Notes: generated by a model not told the origin, from the sequence alone. Counted from the first letter of the stretch, positions 12,193 to 23,929 are shown. The stretch: 64,000 bases of DNA from Metridium senile (GCA_949775045.1 OX459103.1:6319541-6383540), one strand, 5' to 3'. Translations and numbers: made by a program.

Positions 12193-12482
12193 CATGGTCA
12201 CTTACCGGCATGCTTTGCGCTGTTTATTTTGATATGAGTGTTATAATTCATTCTCAGTCAGTCGTATTACGAGAAAACAAACGATAAATGATTTAGTAAG
12301 AGTGTTAATACCCACTCACATTCAACCTCGTTCTCAGGGCCCTCAAAAGCGAAGGCAGAGGGCCCTGGGAACGAGGTTGCACTCACATCCAGTCGTAAAA
12401 TATATCAAAATGTCTGAATGTGTGATTTTCGTGGTCCACGAAATTCAGTCTTTCGCGCGGTGCATGCTGGTAAGTGACCATG
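12193..12482. mobile_element. MITE with CATGGTCACTTACC ends, interrupted by another element
   Basis: Terminal repeats CATGGTCACTTACCGGCATG and GCATGCTGGTAAGTGACCAT. An uninterrupted copy in the opposite orientation is at 17934-18222. Comparing the two shows that 12322-12379 is an insertion. Confidence 0.85.
12322..12379. mobile_element. 57-bp nested foldback, CAACCTCGTTCTCAGGGCCC
   Basis: Near-perfect hairpin ending in GGGCCCTGGGAACGAGGTTG. It is flanked by CACTCACAT at 12313-12321 and 12380-12388 (9-bp target duplication), while the empty site in the 18-kb relative has one copy. The ends match those of the element at 55374-55481. Confidence 0.85.
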
Positions 12483-12599
12483 GGTCTTTCAGAAAAAAAT
12501 CTTACAGAATGGGACACGACATAAGTCAATTTTAGGCGATTTTGAGCGACTTTACGCCATTTTTAAAATTGGGAAGTGATGTAAGTTGATTTAAAGAAA

Positions 12600-12700
12600 C
12601 TTAGGAATAATAATAATTATTATTATTTATTTATATAGCGCTGTTTCTTAAAAATCCAACAGCGCTTTACAATAAGACTTGAGTTTAACAATATATATAT
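12600..12700. mobile_element. SINE/MITE-like fragment
   Basis: ATTTATATAGCGCTGTTTC and CAGCGCTTTACAATAAGA are inverted ends seen in many invertebrate interspersed repeats. It is flanked by an ATT microsatellite. Confidence 0.4.
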
Positions 12701-12889
12701 AGATACAAATAAATATAACTAATTATATACAAACTATCATAATCATAAACTATCATAGTTCACAGAATCCTTATTTGGATAAATAATAATCTAAGCTTAT
12801 TTTTAGTAGCAAAGTCAAGTTTAAATGACAACTGAAGGTGCAGAGTCAAGTTTCATAATTGACTTTTGAGCGAGAAACACAGGAAATAT
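12701..12889. other. Nothing identified
   Basis: AT-rich, no coding or repeat signature. Confidence 0.4.
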
Positions 12890-13200
12890 TTTCGACCCTA
12901 CAAGGAGCGCCGATCACCCCTACCACTTGAATAAAGGTAATTTCCTCCGGGAATCACCACTTAAAGATACCACACAAAGATATGAAAATAAAAAGAGCGG
13001 AAAGCGATGGGGTTTTCCTTTTCCGGTACCCTAAAAGGTTCCAAAGTATTCGAAATTTTCAATTTTGATACCCTAAAAGGTTCCAAAGTATTTCGAAATT
13101 CGATATTTTCAATTTTGATACCCTAAAAGATACCAAATCGTTGATTTTTACCCCTAAGAGATACGACGAGCATAACCGATACGTTTAACCCCGATTAATC
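12890..13200. mobile_element. Diverged element with TACCCTAAAAGATACC repeats
   Basis: It shares TACCCTAAAAG, CCCCTAAGAGATACGACGAG and the internal ATACCACACA block with the MITE at 58651-58906. The right end is ACGACGAGCATAACCGATAC. Confidence 0.6.
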
Positions 13201-13206
13201 TGCGTA

Positions 13207-13410
13207 CCTTCACAATTCCCGGCGCCATCTTGAAAGGTAGCCGGGCCTTTGAATCGAAGCGAGACAAACGTTGAGATTGCAATGATAGGGACTATTTCAC
13301 ACCTTGCGGAACAATTATTCACGTGTCTCTTTCATTGCAAGCTCAACGTTCGTCTCGCTTCGATGCAAAGGCCAGGGTACCTTTCCAGATGGCGCAGGGA
13401 ACTGTGAAGG
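13207..13410. mobile_element. Foldback family FB-A, copy 1
   Basis: Arms of about 85 bp: CCTTCACAATTCCCGGCGCC...GCGAGACAAACGTTGAG, mirrored by CTCAACGTTCGTCTCGCTTC...GGCGCAGGGAACTGTGAAGG. Other copies are at 31433, 33528 and 59617. Confidence 0.85.
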
Positions 13411-13852
13411 GGACTAGTGAGTTAACGCCACACAAGGCAAAAAACAAAATAATGAAACACAATTCGATATAAAAAAACAATTTTTTACACCAGATGATAT
13501 TCGTCATTATTTGTTTAGCTACGTTTTAAAAGAATGCTTCGAATTACTAAGAAATGACATATTTGGAAACATCAACCTTATTCACCTTGGCCTAAATATA
13601 CACCATGCCTCGGATGTATTTAGACTTACAGTCAATGTCATTATAATGTATGTCACGTGACACCACATAAGGTCGATACTAGCCTGATTAACTGTGAGCA
13701 TAAACTTCATAATTCCGATTCCATGTTCACTGTTACGTTGCTCATTATAAAAATTTAAATTCTTAAAAGAAGTAAAGAAAATAATATACTGTCAAAAAAA
13801 ATCACTGCCGGCTTGTAGTTATAGTGGTAATCTCTTCTTTACGTGAACAACG
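13411..13852. other. No gene seen
   Basis: AT-rich, no coding support. Confidence 0.45.
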
Positions 13853-13855
13853 TTA

Positions 13856-13989
13856 GGGGTTGTTTATATGAAGGCGAGTTGTCCCTGCTAGCCGGGGTAA
13901 CCCTATTGTTTTGTGTCCCCAGGGGAATACAAAACAAAAGAGTTATCCCGCCTAGCAGGGACAACTCGCTTTCCTACTGAAACAGCCCC
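13856..13989. mobile_element. Harbinger-like MITE, copy 1
   Basis: Inverted ends GGGGTTGTTTATATGAAGGC / ...AACAGCCCC with GAGTTGTCCCTGCTAGCC stems. TTA is duplicated at 13853-13855 and 13990-13992. A 3-bp TTA duplication is typical of PIF/Harbinger insertions. Copy 2 is at 25913-26037. Confidence 0.8.
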
Positions 13990-13992
13990 TTA

Positions 13993-14739
13993 GTGACTTT
14001 GTCTGTATACAAAATTACTACATACGAATAAAATACAACAGCTAGCTACGATAGGAAACACTGAGCCGGATATGAAGTTATCAGTTAGACCATTTATAGA
14101 TGTGATTATTTGCCGACCCAGCTACATTCAGAAAAAATGCTTCGAATAACTGAATAAAAAATTGAGCTATTAAAAAGTTCACCTTGGCCTGGCCGAGCGA
14201 ACTTTTAGTGTTTCTATATCCTGCGTAAATAATGCATGTGACGGTCACTCAGTCTATTTAAAGATGCGTTGAACGATGATATACAAAACGAATATTTTTT
14301 TTGATATAGAGCGTTTTTTAGCAACAATAGGAAGTGATTTGATTGAAAAATAATGGAAATCATGACCGTGGTGTTTAAGAATTAGATAGAGTCACCCTTA
14401 TTTACATAAACTTTAAAAAAATCGCACCTTTTTAGAGAGAAACAAGAATTAAAAAATATACAAATTTTATCGAATCAAAATGATCATTACTCGATCTTTA
14501 GATAGTATATAAATTAAAATCATTCTTGAATGATTGATTGAAAAAGAATGACATTTTTTTAACTAATTGACTTATAGGTTATCTGGGACTGAACGTTGGC
14601 TATTTTTGTTAAGTATTCCTGTCACGTGGTCTAGTATATATTACGGCTTTAATAAAAGCCAGTTTTATATTGTCTTGTAAGAATATTCTGGACACTTTAA
14701 ATCCCGTTTAAATATTGTAGCTACTGGACTTGACTGGCC
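13993..14739. other. No gene seen
   Basis: AT-rich intergenic sequence. Confidence 0.45.
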
Positions 14740-15060
14740 ATTAATGCATATGGTTTTTTTTTTTTAAAAATCCAATAAAAATGTAGAATGTCACTTAATA
14801 TTTTGATCAAAAAGTATATTTCAAAAACCGCCAACATTCTTAAGACAGGAATATATAACGGTATTTGTTTATATCTATATTTACGATAAGGATAATTAGT
14901 TAATGCATATCGTAAAAAAAAAACAATTTATAATGTCACGTCAGTAATATTTTGATCAAAAAGTATATTTAAAAACCGCCAACTCAGTCGTCACTGATCG
15001 GCTATAACGGTAATTGTTTATTTCTACATTCATGATAAGAATTAGATTAAAGATTGTTCT
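14740..15060. repeat. Tandem duplication of about 165 bp
   Basis: Both copies contain TAATATTTTGATCAAAAAGT, AAAAACCGCCAAC and TAACGGTAWTTGTTTAT. Confidence 0.75.
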
Positions 15061-15094
15061 AGATCCTATTATATACTATACTGATTGGTTTTGT

Positions 15095-15400
15095 GACTTG
15101 ATAATTGTAGCTGTAATTATCAACTCAATTTGTCAGCACGAAAAGGAAAAAACTATCTACAACCTTAAGATAATACTCTTAAAAATCCAATAACTATTAT
15201 AATTTTAATAATTAACAACTCAATTTTCAGCACGAAAAGGACAACTATACAACCTTCAGATAATACTCTTCAAAATGCGATAACTATTATTATAATAATT
15301 ATCAACTCAGCTTTTCAGCACGAAAGGGAAAAACTATATTTCCTACATATAATGCTCTTCAAACTCTGATAGCTTTGTGTGATAATTAACTTTTCAAGAG
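15095..15400. repeat. Three tandem copies of an about 105-bp unit
   Basis: Units share ATTATCAACTCA, TTTCAGCACGAAAAGG, AACTATMTACAACCTT and AATACTCTT. Confidence 0.75.
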
Positions 15401-15565
15401 TCTTGTTTATAGATTTTCAAATTTAATCAAAATTCAGGACAAACACGATTGTAATCACGAACATATAATAAGCAGCACTTTTAAAACGTGAATATTTGAC
15501 AATCCAGACATATTTAAACTAATGATAGCAAAGTAAGGAGAGGGAAACTGAGAAAGAGAAGGGAG

Positions 15566-15875
15566 GAGAAGAGAAGAGAAGAGAAGAGAAGAGAAGAGAA
15601 GAGAAGAGAAGAGAAGAGAAGAGAAGAGAAGAGAAGAGAAGAGAAGAGAAGAGAAGAGAAGAGAAGAGAAGAGAAGAGAAGAGAAGAGAAGAGAAGAGAA
15701 GAGAAGAGAAGAGAAGAGAAGAGAAGAGAAGAGAAGAGAAGAGAAGAGAAGAGAAGAGAAGAGAAGAGAAGAGAAGAGAAGAGAAGAGAAGAGAAGAGAA
15801 GAGAAGAGAAGAGAAGAGAAGAGAAGAGAAGAGAAGAGAAGAGAAGAGAAGAGAAGAGAAGAGAAGAGAAGAGAA
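15566..15875. repeat. GAGAA pentanucleotide microsatellite, 62 perfect copies
   Basis: 310 bp without an interruption, purine-only on this strand. Two overlapping long frames on the other strand are by-products of it. Confidence 0.98.
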
Positions 15876-16619
15876 TACATTATATGTATGAATATACGTG
15901 ACTTTTATGAATACATATCCTGATATAAATTGATTTGAGATTCTAATTTGAATTGACGACATTCACAGTTACGTTTTCGTCACATAGATCAATTAATTTG
16001 ATCACATTTTTCAGGTGAAAAACACTGTGACTTCAACAACAACGTTCTAGATTATACTTTAATGATTTATTTGTTAATCTTTTTGGACATGGACACACAT
16101 GCTATCACTAACATAACAAATTGTGCGATGGTGACGTCACAGACAGGTTAGAGCCGCCGTGATTTCTCACTGAACTAGAATAGATGTGTGACACTAGAAC
16201 TTTCCTTAATCAATTACTTGGTAACCATGGTTTTGACACTCACTTGAAAGCCCGCGAGAAGTAGTTCACGAAGGTTAAAAATAATTCATCCGAATTTAAC
16301 AGCAAGCCACAAAGGATAAGTCTTTTAATTCGTAAAAACATTGTCATTGAACACACGGACCAGATTCGCAAGTGTATAAGCGAGTATTTTAGTTTGTCAT
16401 TAATGAGAGGGTTGCTAAAGCCATCTTCCTGGTTAAAACATTTGACCATGCCTTTCAGGTAAGAATATTGACTTCTAAATATGTTCAACATCCAACATAT
16501 AGGCCAATATATTGTTTTTTATATGAACAGTTTTCTGTTCATCGGGGTTCAGGTTTTTAATACTAGCAGTTTTGAATGTGTGTAAGTTTTACTACGAGTA
16601 AACCAGGATATAATTATTG
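15876..16619. other. No gene seen
   Basis: AT-rich, with an acceptor-like TTTTTCAG near 16012 but no open exon behind it. Confidence 0.45.
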
Positions 16620-16945
16620 CTCACAGTTTAATTAATATTTTTAAACGTCTTCCAATTCAAATGATTATTATTGGAGCCCGAAAAAAGATTTTATACCAAC
16701 AAAAAATATGTTGAATTAGACATTTTTACATATGCCTCAATGTTTTCCAAAAACCATCCTATTCTAACTTGATAGTTTAAAATATTTTAATTGCAATCTT
16801 AATGAGTCTTCTAATTCAAATGATAAATATTTGGAGCCCGAAAAAATATTTTATACCGCCAAAAAAATATGTTGATTTAGACATTTTTCAATGTTTTCCA
16901 CATACCATCCTATTCTAGACTGATAGTTTAAAATATTTTGATTAA
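16620..16945. repeat. Tandem duplication of about 165 bp
   Basis: Both copies carry TTGGAGCCCGAAAAAA, ATTTTATACC, ATATGTTGAWTTAGACATTT and CATCCTATTCTA. Confidence 0.8.
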
Positions 16946-17737
16946 TACAACGCGGAGGAATCTCTCAAGAGGATGTTAATGCCAAAACATTCCCGCAATC
17001 GAATAATGAGCTATATTAAAACCTTAATTAAAGACCATCTACAGGGTATTTCATCTCTTGTTTTAAAAAACATACAAAACACATTTTTACTTTTCTCAAA
17101 CATCGCTTATTTATAAATTTTTGTGTTCACAAAAGGTATATTCAAATCATCTCAAAGAAAGTTTAGTAGTAACCTATTTTTTGAGTACTCCAAATAAATT
17201 TTTGTGGCATGAAAACGTACAGAAATCAGCTAGGCGTTCCTCGCCTGGCGCTTGACTAAAATGAGCAATGAATACTGAATTGACCCTCCTAAAAGAGTGA
17301 TTTTGACGTTAATCGTGCGCCGTAGTATAAGTGTTAACTTGTTTCTCTTATAAAGAGAGTGCTGCTGACGTTTCGGATCTTAATCGTTACTTAGGGTAAC
17401 AAAAATAACATTCTTTTTTTATATCCATTAGAAATCGGTTTGATTTACGGATATATTATGCGCGTGCTTTATAAGAGCACCCAGCACGTGCGTTTGCATT
17501 TTAATCAAATTGGTCTTAAATAGAAAACTTGCGCTCTGTGCTTAACACACTTTTAAAGCGCTTGGTGATTGTGAGAACACTCGAGAAGTGTTGAGAAGCT
17601 AGCACTCCGCTTAACACTTCTCTCGAGTTAAATCCCCCTCCCCTCCCCTCCGCTCCTTTCTCCCTAGGGCCGAGCTACGCAGGCTACCAATCCCAATGAC
17701 TATTATATTATTTGGTATGATACACTATTTTGATACA
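16946..17737. other. No gene seen
   Basis: It includes a small inverted pair GAGAAGTGTTGAG/CTTAACACTTCTC (17582-17625) and a C-rich patch. Confidence 0.45.
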
Positions 17738-17775
17738 TTGTCTGTTTGTTTGTTTGTTTGTTTGTTTGTTTGTTT

Positions 17776-17806
<31 letters not shown>

Positions 17807-17858
17807 CGTTCGTTCGTTTGTTCGTTCGTTTGTTAGTTTGTTTGTTTGTTTGTCAAAA
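17738..17858. repeat. TTTG/TTCG tetranucleotide array
   Basis: A TTTG block, a TTCG block, then TTTG again. Confidence 0.9.
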
Positions 17859-17933
17859 TAATATTTAACCAGCTTTAACCACTTAATTCAAGATGGTGGT
17901 TGAGATGTAGAGCACTACTTTAAAATAGAGACC

Positions 17934-18222
17934 AATGGTCACTTACCAGCATGCACTGCGTGAAAGACTGAATTTCGTGGACCATGAAATCGCCAATCCG
18001 ACATTTTGATATATTTAACGATGTGAGTGGGTATTTACGCTCTTACTAATTAGTCTAACGTTTAGTTTTATTTGTTTTCTCGTAATACAACTTACTGAGG
18101 ATTAATTATAACACTAAAATCAAAATAATCAACGCAAAGGATGCCACATCAGCAACGCTGTAATTAATTTTATCGTGTCAAAATAAAAGCGATTATTATT
18201 ATTAGTAGTAGTAAGTGACCAT
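17934..18222. mobile_element. Uninterrupted copy of the CATGGTCACTTACC MITE
   Basis: Opposite orientation to 12193-12482, with the same ends and interior landmarks (ATTTCGTGGACCATGAAAT, CATTTTGATATATTTAACG). It preserves the empty site for the nested insertion. Confidence 0.8.
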
Positions 18223-18364
18223 GTAAATCGCAGACAGTATTTCTATTAATCTTTCCAGGTTTACACCCAAACCTAGTTTTACTAAACCCTAGCTTAACAC
18301 AGAACATTTCAATATTTCATGTGTCATTATCTATAATAAAAATGTTCAAGTACAGTACAATAAT

Positions 18365-18480
<116 letters not shown>

Positions 18481-18912
18481 CTACGACGACTAACCTAGAC
18501 CTTGTATCAAACATGTAATGGTCCGTCCCTAAGGAACTGCAAACTGATCTACTTAATGGTGAGATGAGGATACGAAGAACATTGTTTTTTTATTCATTTT
18601 TATTTTTTTATTTTATTTATTTTATTTATTTTTTTATTTATTTATTTTTTCTTATTGAACAAATCGACATTAGTTACGAGATACTGAGAACATTTATTTT
18701 TATTTTTATTTTATTAGCTTTTTTTATTGAACAAATTAACATTTTTTCAAGATACTGAGAGCATGAACAAACGCCTAGAAAATTCAAAAACGCGACATAT
18801 TAAATTAGATTGCTTAAATCAAAGGATACAATAATAATAACTTTTTTTGAAATGAAAATTTTCTCTATATTTTTCTACACAAAAATCATTAACCAAAAAA
18901 ATAACATCTACT

Positions 18913-19035
18913 AATAGCTGTTATTACAGTTATATGCAAATGATTTCAAACAATGGATTCAAATCGAGGCTTTCGGGCAAACCTATTGTTTTCGCCCGAA
19001 AGCCTCGACTTCAACCCATTGTTGTAACAGCTATT
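18913..19035. mobile_element. Foldback element with GAAAGCCTCGA stem
   Basis: AATAGCTGTTATTACAG ... ATCGAGGCTTTCGGGC is mirrored by GCCCGAAAGCCTCGA ... TAACAGCTATT. It is related to 32840-32960. Confidence 0.75.
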
Positions 19036-19039
19036 AAGC

Positions 19040-19535
19040 AGTATTGTGATGCACTGATCACTCGATGACGTCATTGTCATGGGCGAGGCGTCATCGTTTA
19101 CATAGTAACTACAACAATATTGTTGAAAAACATAATACGCCTCTACTAAGGGGTGGACCATTTGACTTTTGAGGGGTTGGAAGATTTTGAAAAAAATATA
19201 TATATATCTTGCAGCCCTTTGAGCAAGAAAGAAAAACCGTACAGTTCAAGCCCTGGAGAAAAAAATAGCATGCAAGCAGAATGTGACAAAAAAAATCTGA
19301 CAATCTAACTATATATATATCATGCTCTCCTGTTTGACTGAAAAAATATCTGGCTTGCTTGTCAGTGGGGAAAAAATAACTTGCACAAAAACAACATCCC
19401 TCCTTCCCCGTCACAAGTCAAATGGTCCGCCCCTTACTTCCATATTAATTTTTGAAGCACTAATCACTCGATGACGTCATTGTCTAGGGCGAGGTGTCAT
19501 CATTTACATCATAGCAACTACATTATAGTTGAATA
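19040..19535. repeat. Tandem duplicate split by an inserted MITE
   Basis: ATCACTCGATGACGTCATTG, GGGCGAGG and GTCATC-TTTACAT blocks occur at about 19055-19110 and again at about 19460-19520. The MITE at 19148-19435 separates them. Confidence 0.7.
19148..19435. mobile_element. 288-bp MITE, AAGGGGTGGACCATTTGACT ends
   Basis: The 3' end is the complement (AGTCAAATGGTCCGCCCCTT). ACT is duplicated at 19145-19147 and 19436-19438. The interior is AT-rich and non-coding. Confidence 0.85.
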
Positions 19536-19992
19536 AATACTTAATTATTCTCTTTGCGATTCATAACTGATCAGTTGAGTACTGGAACGTTGTTTAAGGA
19601 CTGCGTTGGTAGTATTTAAAAGTCATTATGACATTAAGGTTAGCTTGCTATGTCGATGAAATGCTTCTTTTAAGGTTTGTTGCAAAACAAAAATGTTTAA
19701 AACTTTCACCTTAAGTAGTATATATATCATACATGTTATCTAAGCATGAAACTTATAACTATATGTTTGTAATTCTTTACATTGGTACTATTCAACTCCA
19801 CCTTAATACCTGAGCCACCTTTAGTCGTTTAGGGAATATTTTGCAAAACAGGTCACGTGACCAGTTTGTTTAATAAAATTTGTCAAATATCTCTTAAACT
19901 TGCAATGTTGGTTCAGGTATGAAGGCGGATCCTTACACCTCTTATAATGCTCAACATTGACAACTATATTTGCCTGTTTTACATATTTTCAG
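19536..19992. other. Nothing identified upstream of the first visible exon
   Basis: It presumably lies in an intron of the plus-strand gene. No acceptor/donor pair with an open phase was found. Confidence 0.4.
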
Positions 19993-20120
19993 ATGGTCTT
20001 ATGATAATCAAGGAGAGCTAGATGCATTAGAAGATATATTCAAGGCACCGGACTGGAATGAACCAGCTCTAAAGCCTGCCTTATCATGTATTCTGGCTCC
20101 GGCATTATGCGCTGTTTATG
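19993..20120 (+). CDS. Unrecognised gene, first visible exon
   Basis: Internal exon of 128 nt with acceptor TTACATATTTTCAG|A and donor TTTATG|GTAAGT, entering in phase 2 and leaving in phase 1. It reads WSYDNQGELDALEDIF, KAPDWNEPALKPALSCILAP and ALCAVYG without stops. The other frames are closed, so the ATG at the very start is not the initiator. The 5' end of the gene must lie upstream, and I found no convincing exon there. No family is recognised. Support is open frame plus strong splice sites plus phase agreement with the next exon. Confidence 0.7.
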
Positions 20121-20838
20121 GTAAGTAAAAAAATACTAATTAAATTTCTCTAATTATAATTATAAATTTACTTTCTTATTGATTTACAGCCGGTAAAAAC
20201 CCGCGAGTAAGAACTTCAATTTTTTTAGCCTAAACAGGTTCTTATTTAAATGGTAGTTAACACAATTTTAGGCTATTTAGGTTCTTAAATAGGTTCTTAT
20301 TTCTGTGGAAAAACAAAAATCAAAACCATACAAAAGCTAAATTACATATTCAAAAATTACAGTTCAAATACAGTAATGTTTTACAATAAATTCATGATTA
20401 AATTCACGATAAAAATATGGAAGATTTAGTAAATAGAAAATTGTCTACTAGTGTTTTGAGCAGTGCTTTTTTTTGTTCTGAGTGGCAGGATTTTACCACA
20501 GATTTCAAGCAAATGTGACACAGATAGTTTTGGTAGCACCGATAAAAGTATGGAGGATTTAGTAAATTTCCAGTCAAAACGCAAGAAAAAATATATAGTT
20601 CTCATCAACAAACAGGAAAAAAAATATTGACCACTAGTGAAGTTCTTAAAAAAAATATGAGATTTACAGAACTCGTCACGGACGAGTAGCAGTATTCCTG
20701 ACTTACAATGTTTTTTTTTGTAGAAATATCTTTATTCAATAAGGTACTTAAATTGCCTTGTGAAAGTTTAATCTTTAGTAAATTTTGTTCATACGTTATA
20801 AGAATATTGTTTAAATAATGACATTAACTTTTTTTCAG
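20121..20838 (+). other. Intron of the unrecognised gene
   Basis: Bounded by GTAAGT and TTTTTCAG. It contains two imperfect copies of a segment with GGATTTAGTAAAT (20420-20620). Confidence 0.65.
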
Positions 20839-20903
20839 GTACAAAAAAAGATGGCATGGTAGGAATTGGGTCGCACAATGATCTGCAAAGAAAAGCCCAA
20901 AAG
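20839..20903 (+). CDS. Unrecognised gene, second visible exon
   Basis: A 65-nt exon with a strong T-rich acceptor (CTTTTTTTCAG|GT) and donor CAAAAG|GTAAAT. It enters in phase 1, completing a Gly codon with the previous exon, and leaves in phase 0. It reads GTKKDGMVGIGSHNDLQRKA then QK. It is too short to be seen as an open frame and is placed by phase and context. Confidence 0.65.
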
Positions 20904-20945
20904 GTAAATATAGCTTAAAATAAAGAAACAGACGTACAACAAATG

Positions 20946-21348
20946 AATAAAAACAAACAAACAAACCACAAACAAGCAAAAGAACAAACAACCAAACAAA
21001 TAAACAAACGAACAAACGAACGAACAAACAAACGAACAAACAAACGAACAAACAAACAAACAAACAAACAAACAAACAAACAAACAAACAAACAAACAAA
21101 CAAACAAACAAACAAACAAACAAACAAACAAACAAACAAACAAATAAACAAACAAACAAGCAAAAGAGCAAACGAACAAACAAACAAACAAAAGAACAAA
21201 CAAACGAACAAACAAACAAACAAACAAGCAAACAAACAAGCAAAAGAACAAACGAACGAACAAACAAGCAAACAAACAAGCAAACAAACAAGCAAACAAA
21301 CAAGCAAAAGAACAAACGAACGAACAAACAAACAAACAAAAGAGCAAA
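20946..21348. repeat. AAAC tetranucleotide array (intronic)
   Basis: (AAAC)n with AACG, AAGC and AAAG variants, open in several frames on both strands. It lies in the intron between exons 2 and 3 of the unrecognised gene. Confidence 0.95.
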
Positions 21349-21583
21349 CATAGAAAGAAAAAAAGAGAAAAAACTGAGAATAGAAAAGAAAAGAAAAACT
21401 AGAAAAATGTTATCAACACCAACATCATTGTATCATCATATATCATCGTTACTATCATAAGCATAACCATCATCGCCGGCAGTCATCACAATTTAGTATC
21501 AAAGACAAGTAATGTTGTAATGAAGTATTGTTTCCTTTTTATTTGATGTTTCTGGTTGAATCTAAATAAATCGCGACATAGAA

Positions 21584-23325
21584 ACTAGTATTAGGTAGTA
21601 CCTATTTTGGTTTATGTATGCATGTTTAAATGTGTGCGCTATATCAAAACTATTAGGTAGTAACAATTTTGGTTTTATTTCATGGTTTAAATGTGTGCGC
21701 TATATCAAAACTATTAGGTAGTAACAATTTTGGTTTTATTTCATGGTTTAAATGTGTGCGCTATATCAAAACTATTAGGTAGTAACAATTTTGATTTTAT
21801 TTCATGGTTTAAATGTGTGCGCTATATCAAAACTATTAGGTAGTAACAATTTTGATTTTATTTCATGGTTTAAATGTGTGCGCTATATCAAAACTATTAG
21901 GTAGTAACAATTTTGATTTTATTTCATGGTTTAAATGTGTGCGCTATATCAAAACTATTAGGTAGTAACAATTTTGATTTTATTTCATGGTTTAAATGTG
22001 TGCGCTATATCAAAACTATTAGGTAGTAACAATTTTGATTTTATTTCATGGTTTAAATGTGTGCGCTATATCAAAACTATTAGGTAGTAACAATTTTGAT
22101 TTTATTTCATGGTTTAAATGTGTGCGCTATATCAAAACTATTAGGTAGTAACAATTTTGATTTTATTTCATGGTTTAAATGTGTGCGCTATATCAAAACT
22201 ATTAGGTAGTAACAATTTTGATTTTATTTCATGGTTTAAATGTGTGCGCTATATCAAAACTATTAGGTAGTAACAATTTTGATTTTATTTCATGGTTTAA
22301 ATGTTTGCACTCTAACAAAACTATTAGGTAGTAACAATTTTGATTTTATTTCATGGTTTAAATGTTTGCACTCTAACAAAACTATTAGGTAGTAACAATT
22401 TTGATTTTATTTCATGGTTTAAATGTTTGCACTCTAACAAAACTATTAGGTAGTAACATTTTTGATTTTATTTCATGGTTTAAATGTTTGCACTCTAACA
22501 AAACTATTAGGTAGTAACAATTTTGATTTTATTTCATGGTTTAAATGTTTGCACTCTAACAAAACTATTAGGTAGTAACAATTTTGATTTTATTTCATGG
22601 TTTAAATGTTTGCACTCTAACAAAACTATTAGGTAGTAACATTTTTGATTTTATTTCATGGTTTAAATGTTTGCACTCTAACAAAACTATTAGGTAGTAA
22701 CAATTTTGATTTTATTTCATGGTTTAAATGTTTGCACTCTATCCAAAACTATTAGGTAGTAACAATTTTGATTTTATTTCATGGTTTAAATGTTTGCACT
22801 CTAACAAAACTATTAGGTAGTAACAATTTTGATTTTATTTCATGGTTTAAATGTTTGCACTCTAACAAAACTATTAGGTAGTAACAATTTTGATTTTATT
22901 TCATGGTTTAAATGTTTGCACTCTAACAAAACTATTAGGTAGTAACAATTTTGATTTTATTTCATGGTTTAAATGTTTGCACTCTAACAAAACTATTAGG
23001 TAGTAACAATTTTGATTTTATTTCATGGTTTAAATGTTTGCACTCTAACAAAACTATTAGGTAGTAACAATTTTGATTTTATTTCATGGTTTAAATGTTT
23101 GCACTCTAACAAAACTATTAGGTAGTAACATTTTTGATTTTATTTCATGGTTTAAATGTTTGCACTCTAACAAAACTATTAGGTAGTAACAATTTTGATT
23201 TTATTTCATGGTTTAAATGTTTGCACTCTATCCAAACTATTAGGTAGTAACAATTTTGATTTTATGTCATGGTTTAAAAACTTTGCGCTACATCAAAACT
23301 ATTAGCTAGTATCTATTTTGGTTTC
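21584..23325. repeat. 61-bp minisatellite, about 28 copies (intronic)
   Basis: The unit contains AAAACTATTAGGTAGTAACA, TTTTGATTTTATTTCATGG and TTTAAATG. The first ten or so copies have TGTGCGCTATATC; from about 22300 the others have TTTGCACTCTAAC. The two subfamilies form separate blocks, with near-identical copies within each. Confidence 0.97.
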
Positions 23326-23488
23326 AAATATTTCCGCTCTATCGTCAAACCCTTCAATAAGTCGTATTCTAGCAATCACTATAACTACCTCCATACATCC
23401 TCCACGACCACAATCGGTTTAGATATAGCTTCACGATTATCTATATTGAATTCACATTTCTAAATCCGCTATTGTTTCTTCTCTCAAG

Positions 23489-23908
23489 GAGCTTGCTTGC
23501 ATACAAGTTCGTATCGAATCAGTAGATGACGACGACCATACCAGATTCATCTTCGATGATGATGACTACGAAGAATTATTCTATGGCGCTGAAATACCTT
23601 ATTCATCTTCACCTTCGTCACGATCGTCATCTCCGTCGTTATCGCCATCGTCTCCGAAGGGTAGTAGACCCAGATCTCCCGAGCTTCTATATCCTCCAGT
23701 CCCTACGCTGACAGCAGTGAAGGAGAGGTTACCTGTGTATTTCAACTATAAGTATAGTACAATTTTCGTTTCGGGTTACGAAGCCGAGAGACAAAGACTT
23801 GAGAAAAGGACATTTGGAAAAGACACGGCTGCTACATTGGCTGAGAGAAGATTGTCGTATAGCAAGAAGAGAAACCAAGCAGAGATACAAGAAGGGATCG
23901 TTATTGAG
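23489..23908 (+). CDS. Unrecognised gene, third visible exon with Asp-rich and Ser-Pro-rich linker
   Basis: A 420-nt exon (140 codons, phase 0 at both ends), acceptor TTCTTCTCTCAAG|GAG, donor ATTGAG|GTGAGG. It begins ELACIQVRIESVDDDD, has a second acidic run (FDDDDYEELF), then a low-complexity Ser/Pro/Arg stretch (SSSPSSRSSSPSLSPSSPK). An ordered part follows with YKYSTIFVSGYEAERQRLEK and TLAERRLSYSKKRNQ. The Ser-Pro stretch could be a phosphorylation-rich linker (inference). Codon use and composition differ sharply from the AT-rich flanks, supporting real coding. Confidence 0.78.
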
Positions 23909-23929
23909 GTGAGGGACTAATACTGGATG

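Noticed and set aside
15455..15962. FSSLL repeat protein
   Set aside because: Translation of the GAGAA microsatellite complement.
16013..16050. Possible upstream exon of the unrecognised gene after TTTTTCAG
   Set aside because: The frame closes at TAG within 36 bases and the other phases also stop before any donor.
20824..21353. CLFVCLFV or NKQTNKQT repeat protein
   Set aside because: Translation of the AAAC array, which lies inside a GT-AG intron.
21584..23325. CRISPR-like array
   Set aside because: Units are directly contiguous with no variable spacers, and the genome is eukaryotic. The same holds for the 43-bp array at 27520-28778.
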